Shown: positions 35,535-44,481 of the stretch, piece by piece
How the letters are laid out: every line of letters starts with the position of its first letter
Position numbering within the stretch: the first letter of the stretch is position 1
Source of the DNA: Hymenobacter mellowenesis
GTDB lineage: Bacteria; Bacteroidota; Bacteroidia; Cytophagales; Hymenobacteraceae
Reading direction: 5' to 3'
Length of the DNA: 64,000 bases
Assembly (NCBI RefSeq): GCF_030581005.1
Contig: NZ_JAUQSX010000017.1
Location: 58,214-122,213, forward strand
Notes under the pieces: generated by a model
Seen by the model: the letters and a program-made list of their open reading frames with translations, nothing else
Database searches by the model: none
What the model was told of the DNA's origin: nothing
Made by a program: the position numbers and the translations under genes

Positions 35535-38500
35535 CTAAAACGACGCCGCCAGCTTGAGCTGGTAGGTGCGCGGAATGGGCACGTTGCCGAAGTCGATGGC
35601 GCGCAGCAAATCGTTGGAGCCGCCGGCGCTGGTTTCGGGGTCGAAGCCGTTGTAGTTGTCCCACGAAATCAGGTTGCGGCCCACCAGCGACACGTTCAGG
35701 TTGCTGATGAACTTGCTGAACGTGGGCAGCGTGTAGCTCAGCGCCGCCTCGCGCAGCTTCACGAAGGAGCCGTCGTCGACCCGGAATTCCTGGGTGTTGT
35801 AGATGGCGAAGATGTAGCCGCGGGGCAAGTCGCCGCGCAACTCTTTTTCGGCCAGGTCGCCGAGGCCCACGCCCTGGCGGGTGCGTTTGTCGGCGTTGAA
35901 CACGCTGTTGCCCTGCACGGCGTCGGTCAGCAGGTGCAGGCTCAGCTTCTTGTAAGTCAGGTTGGTGCTCAGCGAACCCGTCCATTTCGGGTTCGGGTCG
36001 CCGATGATGACGTTGGCGATGGTCGTGCCGGTGCCGTAGCTGGGCTGGCCGTTGGCCTCGCGGGCGGGGGTGAAGGTGGTGGCGCCCACGGCCTGCCCGC
36101 TGGTGCGCTCGTCCTGCGGGAAGCCCTGCGGCGTAAGCAGCAGCGAGCCGTCGGGGTTGCGGGCGTAGCCCGAGCCGTAGAACACGCCCGCCGGCTGCCC
36201 GGCCAGCAAATACACCGGCGCACCGGCCACGTTGTCCACCGAGATGGTTTGGGTGCTGCCGTTGGTGCCGGGCAGTTCCAGCACCTTGTTGCGGTTGCGG
36301 TTGTAGAGCGCCGTCACGTCCCAGGTGAAGTTTTCGGTTTTCACGGGCACCACCGTCAGCTGTAGCTCCACGCCGCGGTTTTGCATGCGGCCCACGTTGT
36401 TGAGAATGGTGGAGCCGCCCGACGACGGCGCCAGGTTGCGGGTGAGCAGCAGGTCGTTGATTTTCTGGTCGTAAAGCGTGATGCCCAGCCCAATCCGGTC
36501 CTGCAAGAAGCCCAGGTCAGCCCCGAATTCCAGCTCCGAGTTACGCTCGGGGCGCACGTCCGGGATGGCCAGGATGGTGCTGGGCGTGAGCGTGTTTTTG
36601 CCCAGAAAGCCCACCGGGTTGAACTGGTAGAAGCGGCCGTAAGTAGGCAGAATCACCAGGTTGCCGGCCTCGCCGTAGCTGGCGCGCAGCTTCAGCGTGT
36701 TGAAGGATTTGGCATAGGCCGCATCGCGCCAGAAGCCCAGGTCCGACAGCACCAGCGAGCCGCTGATTTTGGGGTAAAGCTGGTTGTTTTCCGAGGGCGA
36801 AAACTTCGTGGCTTGGTCGCGCCGCAGCGCCCCCGTCAGGAAGGCCAGGTTGCGGAAGCCCAGAGTGGCCTGCCCGTAGTAGCCGCTCAGCGAGTAGCGG
36901 TCGAGGTTGTAAGCCGAGGTGACGGTGGTGCTGCTGGCCCCGCTCACGGTGGTGATGAACGGCGCCAGGTTCTGGCCCTGGGTGGTGGTGAGTTCCTGCT
37001 GGCTGTACTGGTAGTTGAAGCCGGCGCGCAGGTTCAGCTTCAGGTCTTCGGTGAAGGACAGCTCGTAGGCCGCGTTCAGGTCGGAGTTCAGCTGCAGGGC
37101 GGCGTTGTTGGCGTTGGAAGCGAAGCCCAGCGGGTAGCGGGCCGCCGGCAGGCCGGCCGTGGTCTGGTAGGGGTAGGGCCGGATGTAGCCCTGGCCCACC
37201 TGCCCATAGGCGTCAACGCCAAGCACATAGTCGAGCGAAAAGCCCTTGAACGGCGTCAGGTTCAGCTGCACGTCGCCGATGGTGCGGTTCACGCCCTGCG
37301 TAAACTTCATGTCCTCGATGGTCGAGAGCGGGTTCACGCGGGTGGGCTCCACGGCCAGCAGGTTGCCGCTGGCGTCGCGCTGGGTGATGTCGTAGATATT
37401 GTTGGTGATGTTCACCGAGTTAATCGGGCTGTAGAACACGTTGCCGTTGGCCTTCTCGTTGGAAAAACTGTTGATGTAGCTCAGCCCGGCCGACACCTTA
37501 AACCAGTCCGTCAGGCGCTGGTCGACCCGCGCCCGCAGGTTGTAGCGCGTGAAATCGGTGCCCTTGATGATGCCCTCGTTCCGGAGGTAGGCCGCCGAGA
37601 TGTAGTATTGCGTGCGCTCCGAGCCGCCCGATAGGGACACGCTGTTGTCGGTGCCGTAGCCGCGCCGGAAAATCTGGTCGAAGTAGTTGTAGCGCGGCAC
37701 ATTCACCAGGTTGCTGGCCAGCGGTGTGGGAGCGTTGGCCGGGTCGCCGCGGAGAACGGGCGTGGTCGTGGTGCCGGGGTTGGCCGCAATCTGGGCCGCC
37801 GAAATCCCGCCGATGGTGTAGAGCCGCAGCCCCGCGAAGCCGAACTGCTTGCCGTAGGTGTTCACGGGTACCGACTTGCGCAATTCGTTCATCGTCACGC
37901 TGGTACTCACGCTCACGCGCGCCGCGCCCGCCGCCCCGCGCTTGGTGGTGATGAGCACCACGCCGTTGGCCGCCCGCGAGCCGTAGATGGCCGCCGCCGC
38001 CGCCCCGTTGATGACGTTGAGGCTGGCAATGTCGTTGGGGTTGAGGTCGGCCAGGCGGTTCTGGCCGGCGTTGGCCACGCCAATGTCGTTGCTCAGCGCC
38101 AGCTGCGACACGTTGGTGCTGGCGTTGCTCACTATCACGCCGTCAATCACATACAGCGGGTCGGAGTTGCCGGCCAGCGTGTGCACCCCGCGCAGGCGCA
38201 CCGACATCGAGCCCGCCGGGTCGCCCGAGTTCTGGGTAATCTGGGCGCCGGGCACCTTGCCCTGCAGCGAGTTCAGGGCCCCGCCCGAGCCGCTCTGCGT
38301 CAGCTCCGCGCCCTGAATGGTGCTGATGGCGTTGCCCAACTCGCGCCGGTTCACGGTCACCGTCGAGCCGATGACGACGACTTCGTCCAGCTTCTGCTGG
38401 GCCTCAGCCAGGGTCGCGTTGGTAGTCACGGTTTCATCGGTGCCCAGCGTCAGCGGGCGGGCCTCCGACTTGTAGCCCACCAGCGAGATGGTGAGCGTGT

Positions 38501-38744
38501 AGCTGCCCGGCGCCACCGTGGCGGTGAGGGAATAACCGCCGTCCGCGCCCGTCGAGGCGCCCATCGTGGTGCCATTCAGCAGCACCGTGGCGCCCGGCAG
38601 CCCTTGGCCGGCGGCATCGACTACCCGGCCTTGCAGGGTGTAGCGCCGGTCCTGGGCCTGGGCCAGCAGCGGGCCGGTCAGCAAGAGGAAGAATAGGAGC
38701 CTACCCAGGTGGCGGGCCAGCTTGTCTCGGTAAGATTGCAGCAT
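35535..38744 (-). CDS. SusC/RagA TonB-dependent outer-membrane transporter (locus 1)
   Basis: 1069 residues; signal peptide to about residue 31 (LLAQAQ). An N-terminal carboxypeptidase-regulatory-like domain (about 33-115: LQGRVVDAAGQGLPGATVLLNGT) is followed by a plug domain (GALNSLQGKVPGAQITQNSGDPAGSMSVRLRG) and the 'AAAAAIYGSRAANGVVLITTKRG' SusC signature. A 22-strand barrel ends in TYQLKLAASF with the terminal Phe needed for Bam insertion. With SusD it imports oligomers across the outer membrane using TonB. There is no extra N-terminal STN domain, so anti-sigma control is not indicated. Confidence 0.95.
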   Translation of the reverse strand: MLQSYRDKLARHLGRLLFFLLLTGPLLAQAQDRRYTLQGRVVDAAGQGLPGATVLLNGTTMGASTGADGGYSLTATVAPGSYTLTISLVGYKSEARPLTLGTDETVTTNATLAEAQQKLDEVVVIGSTVTVNRRELGNAISTIQGAELTQSGSGGALNSLQGKVPGAQITQNSGDPAGSMSVRLRGVHTLAGNSDPLYVIDGVIVSNASTNVSQLALSNDIGVANAGQNRLADLNPNDIASLNVINGAAAAAIYGSRAANGVVLITTKRGAAGAARVSVSTSVTMNELRKSVPVNTYGKQFGFAGLRLYTIGGISAAQIAANPGTTTTPVLRGDPANAPTPLASNLVNVPRYNYFDQIFRRGYGTDNSVSLSGGSERTQYYISAAYLRNEGIIKGTDFTRYNLRARVDQRLTDWFKVSAGLSYINSFSNEKANGNVFYSPINSVNITNNIYDITQRDASGNLLAVEPTRVNPLSTIEDMKFTQGVNRTIGDVQLNLTPFKGFSLDYVLGVDAYGQVGQGYIRPYPYQTTAGLPAARYPLGFASNANNAALQLNSDLNAAYELSFTEDLKLNLRAGFNYQYSQQELTTTQGQNLAPFITTVSGASSTTVTSAYNLDRYSLSGYYGQATLGFRNLAFLTGALRRDQATKFSPSENNQLYPKISGSLVLSDLGFWRDAAYAKSFNTLKLRASYGEAGNLVILPTYGRFYQFNPVGFLGKNTLTPSTILAIPDVRPERNSELEFGADLGFLQDRIGLGITLYDQKINDLLLTRNLAPSSGGSTILNNVGRMQNRGVELQLTVVPVKTENFTWDVTALYNRNRNKVLELPGTNGSTQTISVDNVAGAPVYLLAGQPAGVFYGSGYARNPDGSLLLTPQGFPQDERTSGQAVGATTFTPAREANGQPSYGTGTTIANVIIGDPNPKWTGSLSTNLTYKKLSLHLLTDAVQGNSVFNADKRTRQGVGLGDLAEKELRGDLPRGYIFAIYNTQEFRVDDGSFVKLREAALSYTLPTFSKFISNLNVSLVGRNLISWDNYNGFDPETSAGGSNDLLRAIDFGNVPIPRTYQLKLAASF

Positions 38745-38782
38745 AAAAAAGGGGTTTGGGGTGGGAAATGGTGATTAAACTG

Positions 38783-38922
38783 ATGGCGCGGGCCTGTGGC
38801 CCGTGCCCACTATTCGCGGGCCTCTGGCCCGCAGCCGTCCGCGCCGATTGGATAGTCAGTCGTTCAATGATTGCAGGCCGAAGGCCTGCGAATAGTCGGC
38901 ACGGGCCACAGGCCCGCGCCAT
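38783..38922. repeat. S-family long inverted repeat with nested palindromes
   Basis: Fifty-bp arms (38783-38832 and 38873-38922) with a few mismatches. Inside are four small hairpins of the type GGGCC-TGT-GGCCC and CAGGCC-GAA-GGCCTG. It lies in the leader region of susC and downstream of the nagB fusion, 19 nt from its stop. Confidence 0.93.
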
Positions 38923-38941
38923 CTATGCCATCTATAAGGCC

Positions 38942-40879
38942 CTAGAACTCCCAGCGCACGAAGGCTTCAATGCCCTCGTACTCCGGCAGCCCCAGCTCAT
39001 CGTAAATCTTCGCCGTGGTCCGGTTGCGCGCCTCGCTGCGCTGCCAGAACTCGCGCTGGTCGGCGCCGGGGAAGAGAGGCCGGTCCTTCTGGCTTTGGTG
39101 CTTGAAGATGGCGCGGCGCTTGCGCGTGAGCTCCTGCGGGGAGAGGGGCACGGCCATCTCAATCTGGTCGATGTCCCATTCCTGCCAGGCGCCGCGGTAA
39201 AGCCACACCCAGCAGTCGTCGAGCCACGGCGTGCCGGAAGCCTTAAGGCGGCGAATGGCCTCGAAAATAGCCCCCAGGCATACGCGGTGCGTGCCGTGCG
39301 GGTCCGAAAGGTCGCCGGCGGCGTAAATCTGCTGGGGCTGAATGCGGTTCAGCAGCTCCATCGTTAGGCGGATGTCCTCGTCGCCGAGCGGCTTTTTGCG
39401 CACCCGGCCGGTTTCGTAAAAGGGCAGGTCCTGGAAGTGGGCGCGCTCGTCGGGGTCGAGGCCGGCGTAGCGCAGGGCGCTTTTGGCCTCGCCGCGCCGG
39501 ATGAGGCCCTTTATCTGCTGCACCTCGTCGCTGTCGACCTGGCCCGGCGGCTTATTGCGCAGGAAATCGGCCACGCGGTGGTAGAGGTTGTCGGCCGGCT
39601 CGCCACTGGCAAAGTGGAAGGCCTCGTCGTAGTCGGCCACGAAATCGGCGAAGCGAATGGCCTCGTCATCAAACACCGCGATGTTGCCCGAGGTCTGGTA
39701 GGCCACGTGCACCTCGTGGCCCTGGTCCACGAGCCGCAGCAGGGTGCCGCCCATCGAAATCACGTCATCATCCGGGTGCGGGCTGAAGATGAGCACGCGC
39801 TTGGGGAACGGCTCGGCGCGCTCGGGGCGGTAGGTGTCGTCGGCGTCGGGCTTGCCGCCGGGCCAGCCGGTGATGGTGTGCTGCAGCTCGTTGAAGACCC
39901 GAATGTTGATGTCGTAGGCCGGGCCCGACTGCGCCAGCAATTCCGAGAGGCCGTTTTCGTTGTAGGCCTCGTCGGTCAGTTTCAGAATGGGCTTGCTCAC
40001 GGTGCGGGCCAGCCAGGTCACGGCCTTGCGCACCAGGGCGGGGTTGTGCCAGTCGCAGGGCAGGCCCAGCAGCCAGGGCGTTTTGCGGGGCGTGAGCTCG
40101 GCGCCGGCGGCCTCGTCCAGCACCACCTGCACGGCCGGGTGGCGCTGCAGGTAAGTGGCCGGCACCGTGTCGGTTACTTCGCCTTCCACCATGCGCTTCA
40201 CCACGGCGGCCTTGCCCTCGCCCCAGGCCATGAGCACAATCTGACGGGCTTCGAGAATGGTGCCCACGCCCATGGTGAGGGCCCGGCGCGGCACGTTTTC
40301 CTCGCCATAGAAGTCCGAAGCGGCGTCGGTCCGCGTCACGTGGTCCAGGGTAATCATCCGGGTGCGAGAGGCCGGGCCAGAACCGGGCTCGTTGAAGCCG
40401 ATGTGGCCGGTGCGCCCGATGCCCAGCAGCTGCAAGTCGATGCCGCCGGCCTCCCTGATTTGCTCCTCATAACGGCGGCAGTATTCATTTACCTGCTCGG
40501 GCGGCACGGTGCCGTCGGGGATGTGCACGTTTTCGGGCCGGATGTCGACGTGGTCGAACAGGTATTCGCGCATGAAGCGCACGTAGCTCTGCAGCGAGCC
40601 GGGTGCCATGGGGTAATACTCATCCAGATTAAAGCTGATGACGTTCTGGAAGCTCAGCCCGTCTTCGCGGTGCAGGCGCACCAGCTCCTCATACACCCGC
40701 GTAGGGGAGGAGCCGGTGGCCAGGCCCAGCACGCAGGGGCGGCCCTCGGCGGCGCGGGTGCGGATGAGGTCGGCAATCTGGCCGGCCACGGCGGCGGAGG
40801 CCAGCTCGGAATCGGGGTAAATGCTGACGGGCAGGTGGGCGCCGGCCGTGGCGGTGAGGGTGGCAAGCGGTGAAATCAT
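38942..40879 (-). CDS. nagB: Glucosamine-6-phosphate deaminase fused to a PIG-L/LmbE deacetylase-like domain
   Basis: 645 residues. N-terminal NagB (about 20-290): sugar-phosphate loop LATGSSPTRVYEEL (53-66), NLDEYYPM (84-91) with catalytic acid D86, and GIGRTGHIGFNEPGS (153-167) with H159. The C-terminal PIG-L fold (about 360-645) carries SPHPDDDVISMGG (366-378), the zinc site of the family, and a GDLSDPHGTHRV motif with further His. NagB converts GlcN-6-P to fructose-6-P and ammonia. PIG-L enzymes remove N-acetyl from GlcNAc derivatives, so the fusion could deacetylate and deaminate. The architecture is common in Bacteroidota. Seen as one open frame, no frameshift. Confidence 0.94.
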   Translation of the reverse strand: MISPLATLTATAGAHLPVSIYPDSELASAAVAGQIADLIRTRAAEGRPCVLGLATGSSPTRVYEELVRLHREDGLSFQNVISFNLDEYYPMAPGSLQSYVRFMREYLFDHVDIRPENVHIPDGTVPPEQVNEYCRRYEEQIREAGGIDLQLLGIGRTGHIGFNEPGSGPASRTRMITLDHVTRTDAASDFYGEENVPRRALTMGVGTILEARQIVLMAWGEGKAAVVKRMVEGEVTDTVPATYLQRHPAVQVVLDEAAGAELTPRKTPWLLGLPCDWHNPALVRKAVTWLARTVSKPILKLTDEAYNENGLSELLAQSGPAYDINIRVFNELQHTITGWPGGKPDADDTYRPERAEPFPKRVLIFSPHPDDDVISMGGTLLRLVDQGHEVHVAYQTSGNIAVFDDEAIRFADFVADYDEAFHFASGEPADNLYHRVADFLRNKPPGQVDSDEVQQIKGLIRRGEAKSALRYAGLDPDERAHFQDLPFYETGRVRKKPLGDEDIRLTMELLNRIQPQQIYAAGDLSDPHGTHRVCLGAIFEAIRRLKASGTPWLDDCWVWLYRGAWQEWDIDQIEMAVPLSPQELTRKRRAIFKHQSQKDRPLFPGADQREFWQRSEARNRTTAKIYDELGLPEYEGIEAFVRWEF

Positions 40880-41155
40880 GGGTGGGCTGATAAGGTGGAA
40901 TTTGGCAACAGGCAGAAGCAGAAGAAATAAGCCTCACAACCCCAAGGAGCTGTGGCGGCTAAGGCGTTTCAACTAACTCAACATATCGATTTCTTCGCTT
41001 GCAAGATGCGATTTTTCTGCAAACGTTTGGGGGAATATTACCTGAATATTTCGCACATTTGACGCCCCAAGTTCATGAAGTTCATTTTACTCTCATCTGG
41101 CAGCGGCCATACGCCGCCGGTATATTCGCTTTTCCCCCACCAAAATCTGATTCTC

Positions 41156-44100
41156 ATGAAAAAAACCTACTGGCTATTTCTGCTCTTGCTGGGCGTGCTG
41201 CTGGCCCCGCCCAGCTGGGCCCAGACGACGGCCCGCACCGTGTCGGGCATTGTCACCTCCAGCACCGACCAGAGCCCGCTGCCCGGCGTCACGGTGCTCG
41301 TGAAGGGCACCACCACCGGCAGCACTTCCGGCTCCGACGGCCGCTACTCGGTGCAGGCCGCGCCGGGCGCCACGCTCGTGTTTAGCTTCATTGGCTACGG
41401 CTCGCAGGAGCGCAGCGTGCCCGCCGACGGCGCCGTGGACGTGGCCCTGAAGGAAAGCACCACCGGCCTCGACGAGGTGGTGGTGACGTCCTACGGCATT
41501 CCGCAGGAGAAGCGCACGCTGGTGACGGCCGTGCAGGAAGTGAAGAGCAAGGACATCATCGACTCGCGCCAGACCAACGTGGTGAATGCCTTGCAGGGCA
41601 AAATCGCGGGCGTGAACATCACCTCCTCGGGCGGCGCGCCGGGCGAAGGCGCCAGCATCATCATCCGGGGCGGCACCTCGCTCGACGGCGACAACCAGCC
41701 GCTGTTCGTCATCGACGGGATGATTATGGACAACGGCTCGTTTCAGGAAAGCACCGCCCCGGGCGGCGGCTCGGCTTTCAACGGCCTGCTGGGCCGCTCG
41801 GTGGGCGCCAGCAACCGCGCCGGCGACCTCAACCCCGAAGACATTGAAAGCATTACGGTGCTGAAAGGCCCGGCGGCGGCGGCCCTCTACGGCCTGCGCG
41901 CGGCGGGCGGCGCCGTGGTCATCACCACCAAAAAAGGCAAGGCTGGCACCACCACGCTCAACTACCGCACCCAGTACTCGGTGGACGAGGTGAGCCGCCT
42001 GCCCAAAATGCAGAGCCTTTACAAGCGCGGCAGCAGCGGCCTGGCCGACCCCACCACGCGCATCTCGTTCGGCCCGCGCTTTGCGCCCGGCGAGGAAGTG
42101 TACGACAACGTGGGCAATTTCTTCCGCAAGGGCAACACCTTCCAGAACTTCCTGAACATGTCGGGCGGCTCCGAGAAGACCACCTTTGCCGTGTCGGCCT
42201 CCAATCTGCAGCAGCAGGGCGTGACGCCGGGCAGCAAGTACGACAAAAGCACGGTGCGCCTCTCGGGCACGGCCGACATTTCGTCGCGCCTGCAGGTGAG
42301 CGCCTCGGCCCAGTACCTGACCTCGGGCGGCGAGCGGCCCATTCAGGGGCCGGGCCTGTTTGGCTCGTCGGGCGGCTTTCTGCTGAGCTTGCTGAACTGG
42401 CCGCGCGATGACGATGCCCGCAACTACCTGAACCCCGACGGCACCCGCCGCCGCCTGCTGGCCGTAGGCAACGGCACCGACGCCGACGCCGACAACCCCT
42501 ACTGGACGGTGAACAACAACCCCCAGACCGACCGCACCAACCGCTTCATCGGCAACGCGCGGCTGAGCTTTAAAGTAGCGCCGTGGCTGACGCTGAGCCA
42601 CAACCTGGGCACCGACCTCTACACCTCGCGCACCACGTCGGTGCGGGCCGTGGGCACCTCGCAGGTGGGCAACCAGAACGGCGGCATTGCCGAGACGGTG
42701 GACCAGTTCCGCCTCACCACGGCCACCACGCTGGCCAGCTTCAACAAGGAATTTGGCGACAACGTGGGCGGCACGCTGGTGCTGGGCAACACGCTGGAAG
42801 AAAACATGGACCAGGCCGTGGACTACATCGGCCTGATTTTCCAGAACCCCAACTTCATCGGCCTCAACAACACGGTGAACCGCAACGCCCTGCAGCGCGA
42901 CAGCAAGCGCCACCTCATCGGCAACTTTGCCCGTCTGAACGTGTCGCTGTTCAACCAGCTGTTTCTGGAGTTCCAGGGCCGCTACGACCAGTCTTCGACC
43001 CTGCCGCGGCCCGATGAGAACAAGATTTTCGGCAAGGGCTTCTTCTACGGCTCCATTGGGGCGGGCTACGAGTTCACCAAGGCCCTGGGCCTGGAGCAGA
43101 ACAACATCCTGAACTACGGCAAAATCCGGGCCTCGGTGGCCGGTGTGGGCAAGGACGCGCCGCCCTACCGCGTGCTGGCGCCGCTCACGCAGAACACCTA
43201 CATCGGCGGCGGCTTCCGCAACGACTTCTTCGGCTCGAACCCCAACCTGCGGCCCGAAAATACCCGCACTTATGAAGCCGGCATCAACCTGCAGTTCCTC
43301 AAAAACCGCCTGGGCTTGGACTTCAACTACTACTACTCGCGCACCAAGGACCAGATTATCGCCCCCCGCGTGAGCCAGTCGGCCGGCTTCATCCTGCAGT
43401 ACATCAACGGCGGCATCGTCACCAACGAGGGCCAAGAAGTGTCGCTGACGGGCTCGCCCATCAAGGCCAAAAACTTCAGCTGGGACATCATTGCCAACTT
43501 CTACCACAACACCAACCGCGTGGAAGAGCTTCCCTTCCCGCTCACGGTGGTGTACCAGTCCGATGCCTTCATCACCGACATCCACGAAGGCGGCTCCTTC
43601 CCTGGCCGCCCCATCTCGGGCCTGGGCGCCACCGACTTCACCCGCGTGACCGACCCCAACAGTGAGTTCTACAACCAGGTGATTGTGAACGCCACCACCG
43701 GCTACCCGTCGGTGAACTCGGCCTTCACCTACGCCGGCAACCGGGCCCCGCGCTTCACCACGCAGCTCACCAACACCTTCACCTACAAGGGCCTGTCGCT
43801 GACGTCGTTGCTCGACTTCCGCGTGGGCGGCGTGGTGGTGAACGGCAACGACTGGTATCAGACCCGCGTGGGCACCGCCGAGCGCACCGCCGACCGCTAC
43901 AAGCAAGTGGTGTTCGACGGCGTGGTGGTGACGGCCCGCGACGCGGCCGGCAACCCCACCGCCTATGCCAAAAACACCCGCTCCGTGGAGCTGACCCAGA
44001 CCTACTACACCAGCATTCTGGGCGCGGCGGGCACGGCCTTCATCGAGGACGGCTCGTGGGCCCGCCTGCGCTACGTGACCTTGAGCTACGCCCTGCCCGC

Positions 44101-44308
44101 CACGCTGCTCTCGCGCACCGGCTTCATCAAAGGCGCCGAGCTGAGCGTGACCGGCCGCAACCTGGTGCTGCTGACCAAGTACCGCGGCGCCGACCCCGAA
44201 ACGTCGGCGGCCGGCGCGGGCGTGCGCGGCGGCGGCTCCACCGGCTTCGACTACGGCAACGTGCCCGGCACCCGCGGCGTGGACATGGCCCTGCGCGTGA
44301 ATTTTTAA
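41156..44308 (+). CDS. SusC/RagA TonB-dependent outer-membrane transporter (locus 2)
   Basis: 1050 residues from ATG at 41156; the frame stays open to 41075 but the extra 27 residues hide the signal. Signal peptide 1-22 (PSWAQ). Domains in order: carboxypeptidase-regulatory-like (SGIVTSSTDQSPLPGVTVLVKG), TonB plug (NALQGKIAGVNITSSGGAPGEGASIIIRGG), the LKGPAAAALYGLRAAGGAVVITTKKG signature, then barrel ending MALRVNF. It is divergent from the nagB fusion, with a 276-bp gap that is AT-richer and should hold both promoters. It is paralogous to but well diverged from the locus 1 transporter. Confidence 0.95.
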   Translation: MKKTYWLFLLLLGVLLAPPSWAQTTARTVSGIVTSSTDQSPLPGVTVLVKGTTTGSTSGSDGRYSVQAAPGATLVFSFIGYGSQERSVPADGAVDVALKESTTGLDEVVVTSYGIPQEKRTLVTAVQEVKSKDIIDSRQTNVVNALQGKIAGVNITSSGGAPGEGASIIIRGGTSLDGDNQPLFVIDGMIMDNGSFQESTAPGGGSAFNGLLGRSVGASNRAGDLNPEDIESITVLKGPAAAALYGLRAAGGAVVITTKKGKAGTTTLNYRTQYSVDEVSRLPKMQSLYKRGSSGLADPTTRISFGPRFAPGEEVYDNVGNFFRKGNTFQNFLNMSGGSEKTTFAVSASNLQQQGVTPGSKYDKSTVRLSGTADISSRLQVSASAQYLTSGGERPIQGPGLFGSSGGFLLSLLNWPRDDDARNYLNPDGTRRRLLAVGNGTDADADNPYWTVNNNPQTDRTNRFIGNARLSFKVAPWLTLSHNLGTDLYTSRTTSVRAVGTSQVGNQNGGIAETVDQFRLTTATTLASFNKEFGDNVGGTLVLGNTLEENMDQAVDYIGLIFQNPNFIGLNNTVNRNALQRDSKRHLIGNFARLNVSLFNQLFLEFQGRYDQSSTLPRPDENKIFGKGFFYGSIGAGYEFTKALGLEQNNILNYGKIRASVAGVGKDAPPYRVLAPLTQNTYIGGGFRNDFFGSNPNLRPENTRTYEAGINLQFLKNRLGLDFNYYYSRTKDQIIAPRVSQSAGFILQYINGGIVTNEGQEVSLTGSPIKAKNFSWDIIANFYHNTNRVEELPFPLTVVYQSDAFITDIHEGGSFPGRPISGLGATDFTRVTDPNSEFYNQVIVNATTGYPSVNSAFTYAGNRAPRFTTQLTNTFTYKGLSLTSLLDFRVGGVVVNGNDWYQTRVGTAERTADRYKQVVFDGVVVTARDAAGNPTAYAKNTRSVELTQTYYTSILGAAGTAFIEDGSWARLRYVTLSYALPATLLSRTGFIKGAELSVTGRNLVLLTKYRGADPETSAAGAGVRGGGSTGFDYGNVPGTRGVDMALRVNF

Positions 44309-44331
44309 TGGAATGATTGACCGGAAAAGAA

Positions 44332-44438
44332 CGTCATGCAGAGCGCAGCGAAGCATCTCGCTTGCTGGGACTAATCATGATGACTTTACGATTGAGTTGC
44401 TGCCCCACGCGAGATGCTTCGCTGCGCTCTGCATGACG
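44332..44438. repeat. R-family inverted repeat (CAGAGC subtype) between susC and susD
   Basis: Arms 44332-44361 and 44409-44438 are exact reverse complements; 47-nt loop. It sits inside what should be a susC-susD operon, 23 nt after the susC stop. Confidence 0.95.
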
Positions 44439-44463
44439 GCCTGCTAGCTCAGTTATTCCCTCA

Positions 44464-44478
44464 CAACTGACAACTAAC
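44464..44478. repeat. Solo arm of the V-family repeat
   Basis: CAACTGACAACTAAC matches the right arm of the V element at 59330-59363 over 13 nt; no partner arm is present. It forms the leader just 3 nt before the susD ATG. Confidence 0.45.
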
Positions 44479-44481
44479 CAT

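Noticed and set aside
41174..44356. A 1060-residue open frame antisense to the second susC gene, and similar long antisense frames (14164-15972, 34128-35453, 36381-37634, 39437-40873)
   Set aside because: Long antisense frames are expected opposite G/C-ending codons in high-GC genes. These are His/Val/Gly/Ala-rich, lack domain motifs and signals, and overlap confidently identified genes.
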